This document shows positions 1 through 7,520 of a stretch of DNA of 35,600 nt, one piece after another. This DNA is from an uncultured Collinsella sp. (lineage in GTDB: Bacteria > Actinomycetota > Coriobacteriia > Coriobacteriales > Coriobacteriaceae), in assembly GCA_900544865.1 (NCBI GenBank), contig UQXA01000020.1, positions 1-35,600 on the forward strand, given 5' to 3'. The position numbers and the translations under genes are program-made. Positions within the stretch are counted from its first letter, which is position 1. Every line of letters begins with the position of its first letter. The notes below the pieces were generated by a model. It was not told where the DNA came from. It saw only the letters and a list, made by a program, of their open reading frames with translations, and made no database searches.

Positions 1-601
1 GAATCGGCTGAAGTGCGATGGCGAAATTGGTTGTTTTTACAGTAGCGCTAACACCCTCGAGCCTGATCCCGGATATCCACCTCCAGTGGGCGCGCGTCCA
101 GGATCCCTTCCTCGTCCCGTCGGCGTTGCGCTCGTCCCAGACGTGGCCCAGCCTGATCAGGAACATGTTGAGTCGCTGCCTGGCGCGGCGGTACTCCGCC
201 GTGGCGTCGTCGAGGGCGCGGTCGAGGTCCCGGGCGGCCTCGACGGCCGCATCGGGCAGCGGGACCTCCACGATGTTGTGGGTGGCGAGCATGCGGGCGA
301 TGAACTCGGCGTCGCGCCGGTCGTTCTTGCGGCGCGCGTCCGCCGCCGGCCTCTGCATCTTGGAGACGGCGGCCACGGCGCAGTCGAGGCCGAGCGCGCG
401 CAGCTCGCGCGCCATGTGGAAGCCGGTGGGGCCGCTCTCGTAGCAGGCCCTGGGCTCCTCGAACCCGAGGGCCCACTCCGCGATCTCGGCGGCGTCCGTC
501 CCGAAGTCACGGTGCACCACCTCGCCGGTGAAGGGGTTGAACGCCGCGGCGGCGACCGATCGCGCGTGGACGTCCAGGCCGATGGAGGTAACATGGGGCA
601 T
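1..601 (-). CDS. IS110-family transposase, N-terminal part (runs off window edge)
   Basis: Reading from ATG 601 leftwards gives about 200 residues that stay open to the window edge. The N-terminal RuvC-like DEDD domain of IS110 transposases is visible: D10 in IGLDVHA, E55 in CYESGPTG, and D94 and D97 in the typical RKNDRRDAEF block. The three-residue spacing of the last two acidic residues fits the family. The C-terminal Tnp20 domain with its catalytic serine would lie outside the window, so completeness cannot be judged. IS110 proteins move circular intermediates without terminal inverted repeats, and some are guided by a bridge RNA encoded beside the gene. The first ~57 bases are clearly lower in GC (about half) than the rest of the gene, so the frame may be continuing past a breakpoint. 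Confidence 0.85.
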   Translation of the reverse strand, partial: MPHVTSIGLDVHARSVAAAAFNPFTGEVVHRDFGTDAAEIAEWALGFEEPRACYESGPTGFHMARELRALGLDCAVAAVSKMQRPAADARRKNDRRDAEFIARMLATHNIVEVPLPDAAVEAARDLDRALDDATAEYRRARQRLNMFLIRLGHVWDERNADGTRKGSWTRAHWRWISGIRLEGVSATVKTTNFAIALQPI

Positions 602-710
602 GGGAAGCCTCCTCCCCGCAGGTGCGGTAAGGGCTACCGCACGGGCCGATACTCAAAGCCCATTGTGGCATCCCGAGCCCGCGGAAAGAGGCTGCGCCGC
701 GGGGGAGGCG
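602..710 (-). ncRNA. Candidate IS110 leader / bridge-RNA region with two hairpins
   Basis: Just upstream of the transposase start there are two inverted repeats. One is a perfect 8-bp stem, GTGCGGTA (622-629) with TACCGCAC (635-642) around a 5-base loop. The other is a 7-bp stem, CCCGCGG (678-684) with CCGCGGG (697-703) around 12 bases. Bridge RNAs of IS110 elements are known to lie in the non-coding left end before the transposase and to contain two guide loops. Assigning this region as one is inference from position and structure only. The element's outer boundary is not visible. Confidence 0.35.
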
Positions 711-837
711 ACCCAAATGGCTTTCTCATATCGTCTTGCTTCGTACGCTGCTTAAGTGCCTCGGAAAGTCCGATAAGCGCCGTGAGGAGCGAGGCCAAAG
801 CGGTCAGGAGCTTCACGAAATCAGTCAGATCGGTCAT
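634..837 (-). CDS. Small hydrophobic peptide with charged tail, unknown function
   Basis: A 67-residue ORF starts at ATG 837, chosen because a strong GGAGGT ribosome binding site (845-850) lies 8 bases upstream; ATG 843 is too close to it. The N-terminal third holds one predicted membrane-type helix with a repeated LLTAL pattern (about residues 5-28), followed by a basic stretch (LKQRTKQ) and a polar tail. That shape resembles type I toxin peptides and small holin-like proteins, but no family is recognised. The C-terminal half runs into the hairpin region in front of the IS110 transposase, so the tail may be a readthrough created by the insertion. Reality of the gene rests on the ribosome binding site and the helix. 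Confidence 0.45.
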   Translation of the reverse strand: MTDLTDFVKLLTALASLLTALIGLSEALKQRTKQDDMRKPFGSPPPRRSLFPRARDATMGFEYRPVR

Positions 838-1050
838 GGGCATCACCTCCCGTCGCATGGAGGGCGCTGCCCGGCACATGGAACTGCCGTCAACAATAAC
901 CAGTCTATCAAACTGCAGTCATAAATACGAATATATGTTCGCTAATAACAGCGACGTGGCCATCTCAAAGCGCGGCTTTACGCAAGGGTGCCGGGTGGCC
1001 GCGCTGGGCGATTTCATGTCCGCGCGGGCGCCTATCCTTACGGCAATATA

Positions 1051-1079
1051 GCCGCCTATGTAGCTATGTAGCAGGCGGC
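1051..1079. promoter_or_regulatory. Inverted repeat upstream of the DEDDh exonuclease gene
   Basis: A perfect 7-bp inverted repeat, GCCGCCT (1051-1057) with AGGCGGC (1073-1079), is separated by 15 bases and ends 24 bases before the GTG start at 1104. No T-run follows, so it does not look like a terminator. It could be an operator or a leader hairpin. The rest of the 266-base gap (838-1103) shows nothing else recognisable. Confidence 0.25.
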
Positions 1080-1103
1080 AGGCAACGGAGAAAGGCCCTA
1101 ACC

Positions 1104-1838
1104 GTGTCAGCTGAAAAGACGCCGTGTATCTCGGCTATCGATACGACGAACTTTGCGCGCCAGATTGTGCTGGACTTTGAGTTTGCGCCGGTGCCAAAGC
1201 AGCGCCAGCGCCGTGGGCTGCGCAACGAGATTATCGAGGTCGGCGCCGTCAAGCTCGATTACCACGGCAACGTTATGGGCGAGTTCTCGCAGTTTGTGCA
1301 GACGGAATTTACCGAAGGCGTTGCGTTCCCCGTCCGCGAGCTTACAGGGATATCGGCCGTGGACACCGCGATGGCCGACCCGCTCTACATGGTGATCAAA
1401 AGGCTCAGCGATTGGATCGGTCGCTACTCCGCCCAGGTGGTCTGTTGGAGCGGGACGGACCGTCGGCAGCTTTTGACCGAGTGCCAGGCAAAGCGCATCG
1501 ATCTTTCCGCATTTCCTACGGACTGGGCCGACCTGCAGGCGTTTTACACCTCGATCATGGACGTTGGCAGCCGCGGGCGCGTCTCGTTGGGCGACACGGC
1601 AACGTGGTTTGGCATCGAGTTTGATGAGTCGACGGGCCACGCCCACAGCGCTCTGGCCGATGCGCGCGTAACCGCCAAATTGCTCAGGCAGATGATGGAC
1701 GGGGACTACCACGTGAGCCCGCACGCCCAGGAAGTCCGCCAGCGGTGGGGGATGGGCGAGCGGGCCCAGACACGCCTTTCCAGCAAGTGCCCCGAGCTGG
1801 GCGACCTGCTGCTGAGACTGAAGGCGGAGGGGAGGTAG
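1104..1838 (+). CDS. DEDDh-type 3'-5' exonuclease domain protein
   Basis: The 244-residue product shows the DnaQ/RNase T exonuclease fold signature. The ExoI motif is VLDFEF (D24, E26), the ExoII aspartate lies in the SGTDRRQLL segment (D119), and the ExoIII motif is HSALADA (H181, D186). These are the four metal-binding acidic residues plus the catalytic histidine of the DEDDh subgroup. The protein probably trims DNA or RNA 3' ends. It has no polymerase or other domain, so it is not a full DNA polymerase III. The C-terminal 50 residues are basic and polar. The start is GTG; the next gene is convergent. The exact substrate cannot be inferred. Confidence 0.8.
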   Translation: MSAEKTPCISAIDTTNFARQIVLDFEFAPVPKQRQRRGLRNEIIEVGAVKLDYHGNVMGEFSQFVQTEFTEGVAFPVRELTGISAVDTAMADPLYMVIKRLSDWIGRYSAQVVCWSGTDRRQLLTECQAKRIDLSAFPTDWADLQAFYTSIMDVGSRGRVSLGDTATWFGIEFDESTGHAHSALADARVTAKLLRQMMDGDYHVSPHAQEVRQRWGMGERAQTRLSSKCPELGDLLLRLKAEGR

Positions 1839-1948
1839 GCCTTTTGAGAACGCCATTCGGTTTGGCATGGCGGAGCTGTAAGCGCGACTTCGCCCTGCTG
1901 TTTGAATCGAAGCGTCAACCAGTATGACGGGCTGTCTGATCTGTCTGC

Positions 1949-2371
1949 CTACGCCATCGCGATCCCGCGCGCCACACTCAGCAGCTCATACTCCCTTTGA
2001 CTCCACTGATGCAGCTCAGCGGCGTTGACGGCGTCGCGGCACAGGTCCAGGAACACCTCGGCGCCCTCACAGAAGCACTCGCGGGCAAAGTCGCCCGAGC
2101 CGTCCGCAACGCACACGCCGTCGGCAAACAGCTTCCAGCTGGACGGCTCACGAGAGTTATCTCCGAGCAGCTTGATCTGCAGTACGTGTGGGTTGCCGGC
2201 GGTGTAGAGCTCTTCCTCGAGCACCTGCACCGTAAAGCGCATCTGGTGGGAGAGGCTGCTCTTGACCATGGCCGAGGCGTAGCCGTTCGGCTTGTCCAGA
2301 AGATGCATTCGTTTTGGCTTGGTTGCCAGGTTGTGGAAGTTGCGCTCACTGCGCACAGAGAAATTGTCCAT
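1949..2371 (-). CDS. Conserved-looking hypothetical protein, 140 residues
   Basis: Start ATG 2371 is chosen because AAAGGAG precedes it by about 5 bases; the frame is open further upstream, but that stretch lacks a ribosome binding site. The product is a soluble, acidic-to-neutral protein with no signal peptide or membrane helix. The middle (about residues 40-75) looks like alternating beta strands (MRFTVQVLEEELY, HVLQIKLLGD) and the C-terminus is helical. I recognise no family and assign no function. It is convergent with the exonuclease gene, and its upstream region holds the 33-bp repeat array. Confidence 0.6.
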   Translation of the reverse strand: MDNFSVRSERNFHNLATKPKRMHLLDKPNGYASAMVKSSLSHQMRFTVQVLEEELYTAGNPHVLQIKLLGDNSREPSSWKLFADGVCVADGSGDFARECFCEGAEVFLDLCRDAVNAAELHQWSQREYELLSVARGIAMA

Positions 2372-2743
2372 ACGGACTCCTTTCATCGATGTTGGCAGGG
2401 CCACCGTGCCTCTTGGCCGGTTGGCGTCGGGATCGTGGAGCCAACTCTCTACCCCGACTCTGGATAAAACGTGCCCGCTCCTTGTGGGCAAGAGGAAGTT
2501 TATCAACGCGCGCGGACAGAAATCAAGTGCCGCCTGCGAAATGATGTGCAGACGGCGCTTGATTACGCGGCAATTATTCGGCCAACATCCGGAAAAGTGT
2601 CGAAATCAGCCGTATGAAAGTACGGAAAAGTGTCAAATTCGAGCCGCCCAAATTACGGAAAAGTGTCGAAATGGACGCGTGGAAATCACGAAAAAGTGTA
2701 AAACTGCACGTAAACAGTGGTGCGGCATAGCCTATGTTCAAAC
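2372..2743. other. Gene-free interval between two minus-strand genes
   Basis: These 372 bases carry no convincing gene. The left half is the upstream region of the 140-residue hypothetical gene. The right half holds the 33-bp tandem repeats listed separately. A short plus-strand frame crosses the repeats but has no ribosome binding site. Confidence 0.6.
2591..2709. repeat. Four degenerate 33-bp tandem repeats (core GGAAAAGTGT)
   Basis: The decamer GGAAAAGTGT occurs at 2591, 2624 and 2657 and, with one mismatch (GAAAAAGTGT), at 2690, so the period is exactly 33 bases. The bases after the core (CGAAAT or similar) and before the next core (GAAA-TA) are partly conserved, while the middle ~10 bases vary. 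The period equals 11 codons; the plus-strand frame would read x-EKC-xxxxxxx four times. It also equals about three helical turns, so protein binding on one face of DNA is possible. The copies diverge too much for a CRISPR array. Confidence 0.75.
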
Positions 2744-3748
2744 CTAGCTGTTGGGGTCGCCCTTGAGGGTGTTGATGTCCAGGTACTGGTTGTCGTCCTC
2801 TGCTTTCTGCGTTGCCGATTCGGACGCGGTGGGGCCGCGGAATAGCTGGAATCCCTCAAACGCGATCACGCCGAGCAGAGCGATGATGATGGCGATAAAG
2901 ACAACCTTTGCCGCCTGCGAAAACTCCGAAAAGCGCGGCGGTTCTTCTCCGGTGTGGTAATCGGCAGCACGCTTATCGTCGGTGCCGTGGGTATACGACG
3001 ATGCCGAGGCTGCCTTTACGCGCGCTTGGTTGTAATCGGCAGCGGGCGCGGCGGCAAACGGGTCGCGAGAATAGCCGCTCGACGTTTGGCCATAATCCTC
3101 GGTTTCGATGCGGCCGGCGCGAGGTTGTTCGCTCGGGCGGTTGGCGTATGCTGCGGTGTTGTCGTATGCGGAGTTGCGTTCCTCGGCAGCCGCAAACAGG
3201 GGGTTTACCGGAATGTCGAGCGCCGGCATGCCGCCCGAGGTCTCGTCCAGATCTGCCGCCGCCCAGGAATCAAAGGCAAACTGGCGGTTGGAAAGATCAT
3301 CCAGATCCATGACAGGCGGCTCGAGCTCGGGCTCGGGCTGGGGTTCGGGAGCCGTGTATGTCGGCTGCTGCGGGGTGGCATACACGGGTGCGCTGCTGGG
3401 CGCATGGCGCTGTGCCGCTGCAGCGAGAAACGCCGCCGTCTCGGACGGATCGCTAGCGGGACGGGGCGCAGGGGCGGCTTTACGCGTCGCCTGCACGATG
3501 GGACGGGTGGCAAAGTCGTCCGCGGGCATGGATGCCGACGCGGGCGTGGCGGAAGGTGCGGGCTTTGCACTTGTCGGGCGAACCCCGCCGCCCATGAGTT
3601 CCTCGGCGGTCCAGGGGCGGTCGCTCATCACGTCGTCGAGGCTCAACGCAAACAGATCGTCTTCGCCCTCGTCAAACGCGCGTTTCGCATGCCTGGCGCC
3701 AGAAACGGTGCCTCCGCGGCCGTTGCGTGGTGCGTTGCTCGACCCCAT
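2744..3748 (-). CDS. Disordered single-pass membrane protein, unknown function
   Basis: The start is placed at ATG 3748, which has GAAAGGA about 9 bases upstream; an in-frame ATG at 3781 lacks one. The 334-residue protein begins with a basic, glycine/serine-rich segment. A long region rich in Ala, Pro, Ser, Glu and Gln follows, which looks intrinsically disordered (for example PQPEPELEPP). One transmembrane helix lies near residues 282-302 (FIAIIIALLGVIAFEGFQ), then a short polar tail of ~32 residues. There is no N-terminal signal peptide, so the disordered part is probably cytoplasmic with the short tail outside. Such proteins are often cell-envelope or division accessory factors in Actinobacteria, but no family is recognised. 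It lies downstream of the DauR-like regulator on the same strand. Confidence 0.7.
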   Translation of the reverse strand: MGSSNAPRNGRGGTVSGARHAKRAFDEGEDDLFALSLDDVMSDRPWTAEELMGGGVRPTSAKPAPSATPASASMPADDFATRPIVQATRKAAPAPRPASDPSETAAFLAAAAQRHAPSSAPVYATPQQPTYTAPEPQPEPELEPPVMDLDDLSNRQFAFDSWAAADLDETSGGMPALDIPVNPLFAAAEERNSAYDNTAAYANRPSEQPRAGRIETEDYGQTSSGYSRDPFAAAPAADYNQARVKAASASSYTHGTDDKRAADYHTGEEPPRFSEFSQAAKVVFIAIIIALLGVIAFEGFQLFRGPTASESATQKAEDDNQYLDINTLKGDPNS

Positions 3749-3870
3749 CTTGTTCCATCCTTTCGAAATATTCGCATTCATCGATTATATGGAACTTGCC
3801 TTGCGGCCGACTCTCGGATTCGTGCATTCCAGAACTCGTGCCCAAAAGGGGAGGGGTGCAGTCGCGCTGA

Positions 3871-4524
3871 CTATTTGTCGCCGGCGGCAGCTTTGGCCTC
3901 GTTGAGGTAGCTATAGAAGCTGTATTTGGAGATGCCAAAGAACTCGCAGGCGCGTTCGCTCGACTTGGAGATGAGGAAGGCGCCGCGACGGTCGAGGTAG
4001 CCAATGGCGCGGATGCGCTCGTCTTTGGTCATAAGGGCTGCAGGCTTGCCCACGTACTGCTCGCACTCGCGCAGCAGATCCTCGAGCAGGTCGCCGATGT
4101 TTTTGGTGATGGGCTCGGGCTCGGTGTATCCCTTGTCGCCTGTGCCGGTGAGCGCGTCGAGCGAACGCTCAAAAGCCTTCATGAGCGTAATGTCAAAGTT
4201 AATGGCCAAAATGCCGACGGGCTTGCCCTCGTCGTTGCGGATAAAGATGGTCGAGGACTTGAGCAGCTTGCCATCGGCGGTTTTGGTGAGGTATGGCTCG
4301 CGGTCGTGCACGTCGGCGGTGCCCTCGTGCATGGACTCAAGCACAATATGGCTGGGACCGTCACCCAGTTTGCGCCCGCTGACGTGGCCGTTTTCGATCA
4401 CTACGATGGAGTGGTCCACGTCCTCGGTCTCCAAGTCGTGGACGACGACTTCGCAGTTGGGGCCAAACTGGAGCGCCAGGCCGTGTGCAAGGCGCTTGTA
4501 AAACTCAATCTGTGCGGGGGTCAT
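3871..4524 (-). CDS. YheO/DauR-like transcriptional regulator (PAS + helix-turn-helix)
   Basis: The 217-residue protein has the two-part YheO-family layout. The N-terminal YheO PAS-like domain covers residues ~5-115 (CEVVVHDLE, IENGHVSGRKLGDG, GILAINFDITLM). The C-terminal HTH_22 DNA-binding domain covers ~160-215 (RGAFLISKSSERACEFFGIS followed by KYSFYSYL). DauR of Pseudomonas, in the same family, controls D-arginine use, so an amino-acid-like or nitrogenous ligand is plausible. It is divergent from ygeX with a 277-base shared upstream region that contains two identical palindromes. It is therefore the obvious candidate regulator of the ygeX-ygeY-ygeW genes. Ligand and sign of regulation are unknown. 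Confidence 0.85.
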   Translation of the reverse strand: MTPAQIEFYKRLAHGLALQFGPNCEVVVHDLETEDVDHSIVVIENGHVSGRKLGDGPSHIVLESMHEGTADVHDREPYLTKTADGKLLKSSTIFIRNDEGKPVGILAINFDITLMKAFERSLDALTGTGDKGYTEPEPITKNIGDLLEDLLRECEQYVGKPAALMTKDERIRAIGYLDRRGAFLISKSSERACEFFGISKYSFYSYLNEAKAAAGDK

Positions 4525-4643
4525 GGGTGCCTTCCTAAAAATTAGTTTGGGCTCACTTTGCCATAAACCCCACTTGTTCGCAAATAACGAAAGCGTCGCT
4601 GCGTTATGTAACCGTTCGTCGGCGAAAAGGTACCGATTACGGC

Positions 4644-4709
4644 AACAAACAATTTGTTAGGTTTGCCAATCAAAAAGTGTGATAGAACAGTGCTAACAAA
4701 CTTTTTGTT
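4644..4709. promoter_or_regulatory. Paired 15-bp palindromic operators upstream of ygeX
   Basis: AACAAA-N3-TTTGTT occurs twice in the same orientation, at 4644-4658 and 4695-4709. Both centres read C-N-N, and the copies share the following GG as well. Start-to-start spacing is 51 bp, close to five helical turns. The pair lies in the divergent region between the YheO/DauR-like regulator and ygeX, about 90-160 bases before the ygeX start. I infer a two-site operator for that regulator. The -35 and -10 boxes are not clear enough to assign. Confidence 0.6.
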
Positions 4710-4801
4710 TGGCATCCACATAAAAGTTCAGTCGCATGAATGGGAATGGGCTGAAACGCGTATGCGGGGGCCGGCAAGAGAGGACTTAAGGAGTTCACCG
4801 T

Positions 4802-6016
4802 ATGGCCGATAAGATCCAGTGGGCGGGCAACACGATGCCCAAGAGCGATGATAAGCACTTGGGAATCATGAGCCTCGACCACGTGAAGAAGGCCCGCGCC
4901 TTCCACCAGTCGTTCCCCCAGTACACCGTCACTCCGCTTGCCCGCCTGGACGGCCAGGCCGCGCGCCTGGGCCTGTCCAACCTGTGCGTTAAGGACGAGA
5001 GCTATCGCTTTGGCCTCAACGCTTTTAAGGTTCTGGGCGGTTCGTTTGCCATGGCCAACTACATTGCCGACGAGACCGGCAAGGACGTTGCCGAGTGCAC
5101 CTTCGATTACCTGACCTCCGATCAGCTTGCCAAGGATTTTGGCCAGGCTACCTTCTTTACCGCCACCGACGGCAACCATGGTCGCGGCGTGGCATGGGCT
5201 GCCAACAAGCTGGGCCAGAAGGCCGTCGTGCACATGCCCAAGGGTTCCACCAAGCCCCGCTTCGATAACATCGCCGCCGAGGGCGCCACGGTGACCATCG
5301 AAGAGGTCAACTACGACGAGTGCGTGCGCATGGCCGCCGCCGAGGCCGATGCCTGCGAGCGCGGCGTCATCGTTCAGGACACCGCCTGGGAGGGCTACGA
5401 GAAGATCCCGTCCTGGATCATGGAGGGCTACGGCACCATGGCTTCCGAGGCTGCCGAGCAGCTGCGCGAGATGGCCATCAACCGCCCGACGCATGTCTTT
5501 GTCCAGGCTGGCGTAGGCTCTCTGGCCGGCGCTGTGGTAGGCTACTTCACCAACCTGTATCCCGATAACCCGCCCACCTTCGTTGTGGTCGAGTGCGCTC
5601 CGGCCGCCTGCCTGTACAAGGGCGCTGCCGCCGGCGACGGCGATCCCCGCATTGTGGACGGCGACATGCCCTCCATCATGGCCGGCCTGTGCTGCGGCGA
5701 GCCCAACATCCTGGGCTGGGATATCCTGCGCAACCACACCACTGCTTTCGTGTCCTGCCCCGACTGGGTCACCGCTCGCGGCATGCGCACCCTGGGCGCC
5801 CCCGAGAAGGGCGACCCGCGCGTCATCTCCGGCGAGTCCGGCGCAGTGACCACCGGCCTGGTCGAGACCCTCATGCTCGATCCCGAGTACGCCGAGCTCA
5901 AGGAGCTCATCGGCCTGGACAAGACGAGCTCCGTGCTCTGCTTCTCCACGGAAGGTGACACGGACCCCGATCAGTACCGTCGCATCGTCTGGGAAGGCGA
6001 ATACCCCACTTGCTAA
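4802..6016 (+). CDS. ygeX: 2,3-diaminopropionate ammonia-lyase
   Basis: The 404-residue protein matches the PLP fold-type II diaminopropionate ammonia-lyase (DpaL/YgeX) in length and motifs. The Schiff-base lysine is K76 in FGLNAFKVLGG. A glycine/asparagine loop, TDGNHGRGVAW, and the phosphate-binding QAGVGSLAGA segment follow. The enzyme converts 2,3-diaminopropionate to pyruvate and two ammonia. It is the first gene of ygeX-ygeY-ygeW, preceded by GGAG and the two palindromes. In gut bacteria this set is linked to anaerobic breakdown of purines or uric acid through ureido/diaminopropionate intermediates; that role here is inferred from the gene set. A cytoplasmic location is expected. Confidence 0.93.
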   Translation: MADKIQWAGNTMPKSDDKHLGIMSLDHVKKARAFHQSFPQYTVTPLARLDGQAARLGLSNLCVKDESYRFGLNAFKVLGGSFAMANYIADETGKDVAECTFDYLTSDQLAKDFGQATFFTATDGNHGRGVAWAANKLGQKAVVHMPKGSTKPRFDNIAAEGATVTIEEVNYDECVRMAAAEADACERGVIVQDTAWEGYEKIPSWIMEGYGTMASEAAEQLREMAINRPTHVFVQAGVGSLAGAVVGYFTNLYPDNPPTFVVVECAPAACLYKGAAAGDGDPRIVDGDMPSIMAGLCCGEPNILGWDILRNHTTAFVSCPDWVTARGMRTLGAPEKGDPRVISGESGAVTTGLVETLMLDPEYAELKELIGLDKTSSVLCFSTEGDTDPDQYRRIVWEGEYPTC

Positions 6017-6088
6017 TACTGGGCGGAGTAAATAGGTATCGCTCCACCACCTCACAGGTAGATTCCTTCGTTTGAAAGGTTATGAACA

Positions 6089-7474
6089 ATGGCTAAAGAA
6101 CTCGATTTCGACGCTATCAAGGCTGCTGCTGAGTCCCATCGTGCTGATATGACTCGCTTCCTGCGCGCTATGATCTCCCATCCCTCTGAGTCCTGCGAGG
6201 AGGGCGAGGTTGTCGCCTGCATCAAGGCCGAGATGGAGAGCCTCGGCTATGACGAGGTCAAGGTCGACGGCCTGGGCAACGTTATGGGCTTTATGGGCGA
6301 GGGCGACAAGATCATCGCCATCGACTCCCACATCGACACCGTCGGCATCGGCAACATCGAGAACTGGGACTCCGATCCCTATGAGGGCTACGAGACCGAC
6401 GAGATCATCTACGGCCGTGGTGGCTCCGACCAGGAGGGTGGCATGGCTTCTGCTACCTACGCTGCCAAGATGATGAAGGACATGGGCCTCATCCCCGAAG
6501 GCTACAAGATCATGGTCGTCGGCACCGTCCAGGAAGAGGACTGCGACGGCATGTGCTGGCAGTACATCTACAACAAGGACGGCATTAAGCCCGAGTTCGT
6601 CATTTCCACCGAGCCCACCGACGGTGGCATCTATCGCGGTCACCGCGGCCGCATGGAGATCCGCGTCGACGTTCATGGCACCTCCTGCCACGGCTCCGCT
6701 CCCGACCGCGGCGACAACGCCATTTACAAGATGGCCGACATCATCGCCGACGTCCGCGCCCTCAACAACAACGGCTGCGACGAGTCGACCGACATCAAGG
6801 GCCTCGTCAAGATGCTCGACCCCAAGTACAACCCCGAGCACTTCGAGGACGCCCGCTTCCTGGGCCGCGGCACCTGCACCGTCAGCCAGATCTTCTACAC
6901 CAGCCCCAGCCGCTGCGCTGTCGCTGACTCCTGCGCCATCTCCATCGACCGTCGCATGACCGCCGGCGAGACCTGGGAGTCCTGCCTGGACGAGATCCGC
7001 AACCTGCCGGCAGCCAAGAAGTACGGCGACGACGTGAAGGTCTCCATGTACATGTACGACCGTCCGTCCTGGACCGGCGAGGTCTACGAGACCGAGGCTT
7101 ACTTCCCCACGTGGATCAACAAGGAGACCGCTCCGCACGTCAAGGCCCTCGTCGACGCCCACAAGGCTATGTTCGGTGACGAGCGCATCGGCTGCGAGCC
7201 CAGCATGGACAAGCGCACCGGTCGTCCTCTGTGCGACAAGTGGACCTTCTCCACGAACTGCGTTTCCATCCAGGGCCGCTATGGCATCCCCTGCGTCGGC
7301 TTTGGCCCGGGTGCCGAGTCTCAGGCTCACGCTCCCAACGAGGTCACCTACAAGGACGACCTGGTCACCGCTGCCGCCATGTATGTGGCTGCCCTGAACC
7401 TCTACGATCCGAGCCAGGCCGATGGCGACGCCACCGTGTTCCGCGCCGGTCTGACCAACAACAAGATCGACTAG
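6089..7474 (+). CDS. ygeY: YgeY-family M20 metallohydrolase (selenium-metabolism-linked hydrolase)
   Basis: The 461-residue protein is an M20/ArgE/DapE-type zinc hydrolase. Metal and catalytic residues are visible at H81 and D83 (DSHIDTVG), D114 (GRGGSDQEGG) and the E149-E150 pair (GTVQEED), with an internal dimerisation domain near residues 195-310. Placement between ygeX and ygeW matches the E. coli ygeW-ygeX-ygeY set, in reversed order. The family is often annotated as a putative selenium metabolism hydrolase. In the purine pathway it is expected to hydrolyse a ureido or acyl-diaminopropionate intermediate, but the exact substrate is not shown by the sequence. AAAGG precedes the ATG. Confidence 0.92.
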   Translation: MAKELDFDAIKAAAESHRADMTRFLRAMISHPSESCEEGEVVACIKAEMESLGYDEVKVDGLGNVMGFMGEGDKIIAIDSHIDTVGIGNIENWDSDPYEGYETDEIIYGRGGSDQEGGMASATYAAKMMKDMGLIPEGYKIMVVGTVQEEDCDGMCWQYIYNKDGIKPEFVISTEPTDGGIYRGHRGRMEIRVDVHGTSCHGSAPDRGDNAIYKMADIIADVRALNNNGCDESTDIKGLVKMLDPKYNPEHFEDARFLGRGTCTVSQIFYTSPSRCAVADSCAISIDRRMTAGETWESCLDEIRNLPAAKKYGDDVKVSMYMYDRPSWTGEVYETEAYFPTWINKETAPHVKALVDAHKAMFGDERIGCEPSMDKRTGRPLCDKWTFSTNCVSIQGRYGIPCVGFGPGAESQAHAPNEVTYKDDLVTAAAMYVAALNLYDPSQADGDATVFRAGLTNNKID

Positions 7475-7497
7475 TCCCATTCCTCGATCTTGTTGAG

Positions 7498-7520
7498 CCG
7501 GGGGCAGTTTATGCCCCCGG
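7498..7520 (+). terminator. Strong GC hairpin between ygeY and ygeW
   Basis: A perfect 9-bp stem, CCGGGGGCA (7498-7506) with TGCCCCCGG (7512-7520) and a 5-base loop, starts 24 bases after the ygeY stop. No T-run follows, so it is more likely an mRNA-stabilising or partially attenuating hairpin than a full terminator. The remaining ~155 bases before ygeW show no gene. Confidence 0.5.

Noticed and set aside
2591..2709. CRISPR array
   Set aside because: The period is regular, but only a 10-base core is conserved and there are no cas genes; repeats of a CRISPR would be nearly identical over 25-35 bases.
2292..2747. 151-residue plus-strand frame through the 33-bp repeats
   Set aside because: Its start is antisense to the 140-residue gene and no ribosome binding site supports any internal start; kept only as a possible relic.
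4670..6055. 461-residue open frame on the minus strand opposite ygeX
   Set aside because: It is an antisense shadow of ygeX caused by high GC and codon bias; its residues are low-complexity Gly/Val/Ala/His and match no family.
6080..7480. 466-residue minus-strand frame opposite ygeY
   Set aside because: Same reason: the plus strand encodes a complete M20 hydrolase with catalytic residues, while the minus frame is Val/Gly/Asp-rich without motifs.
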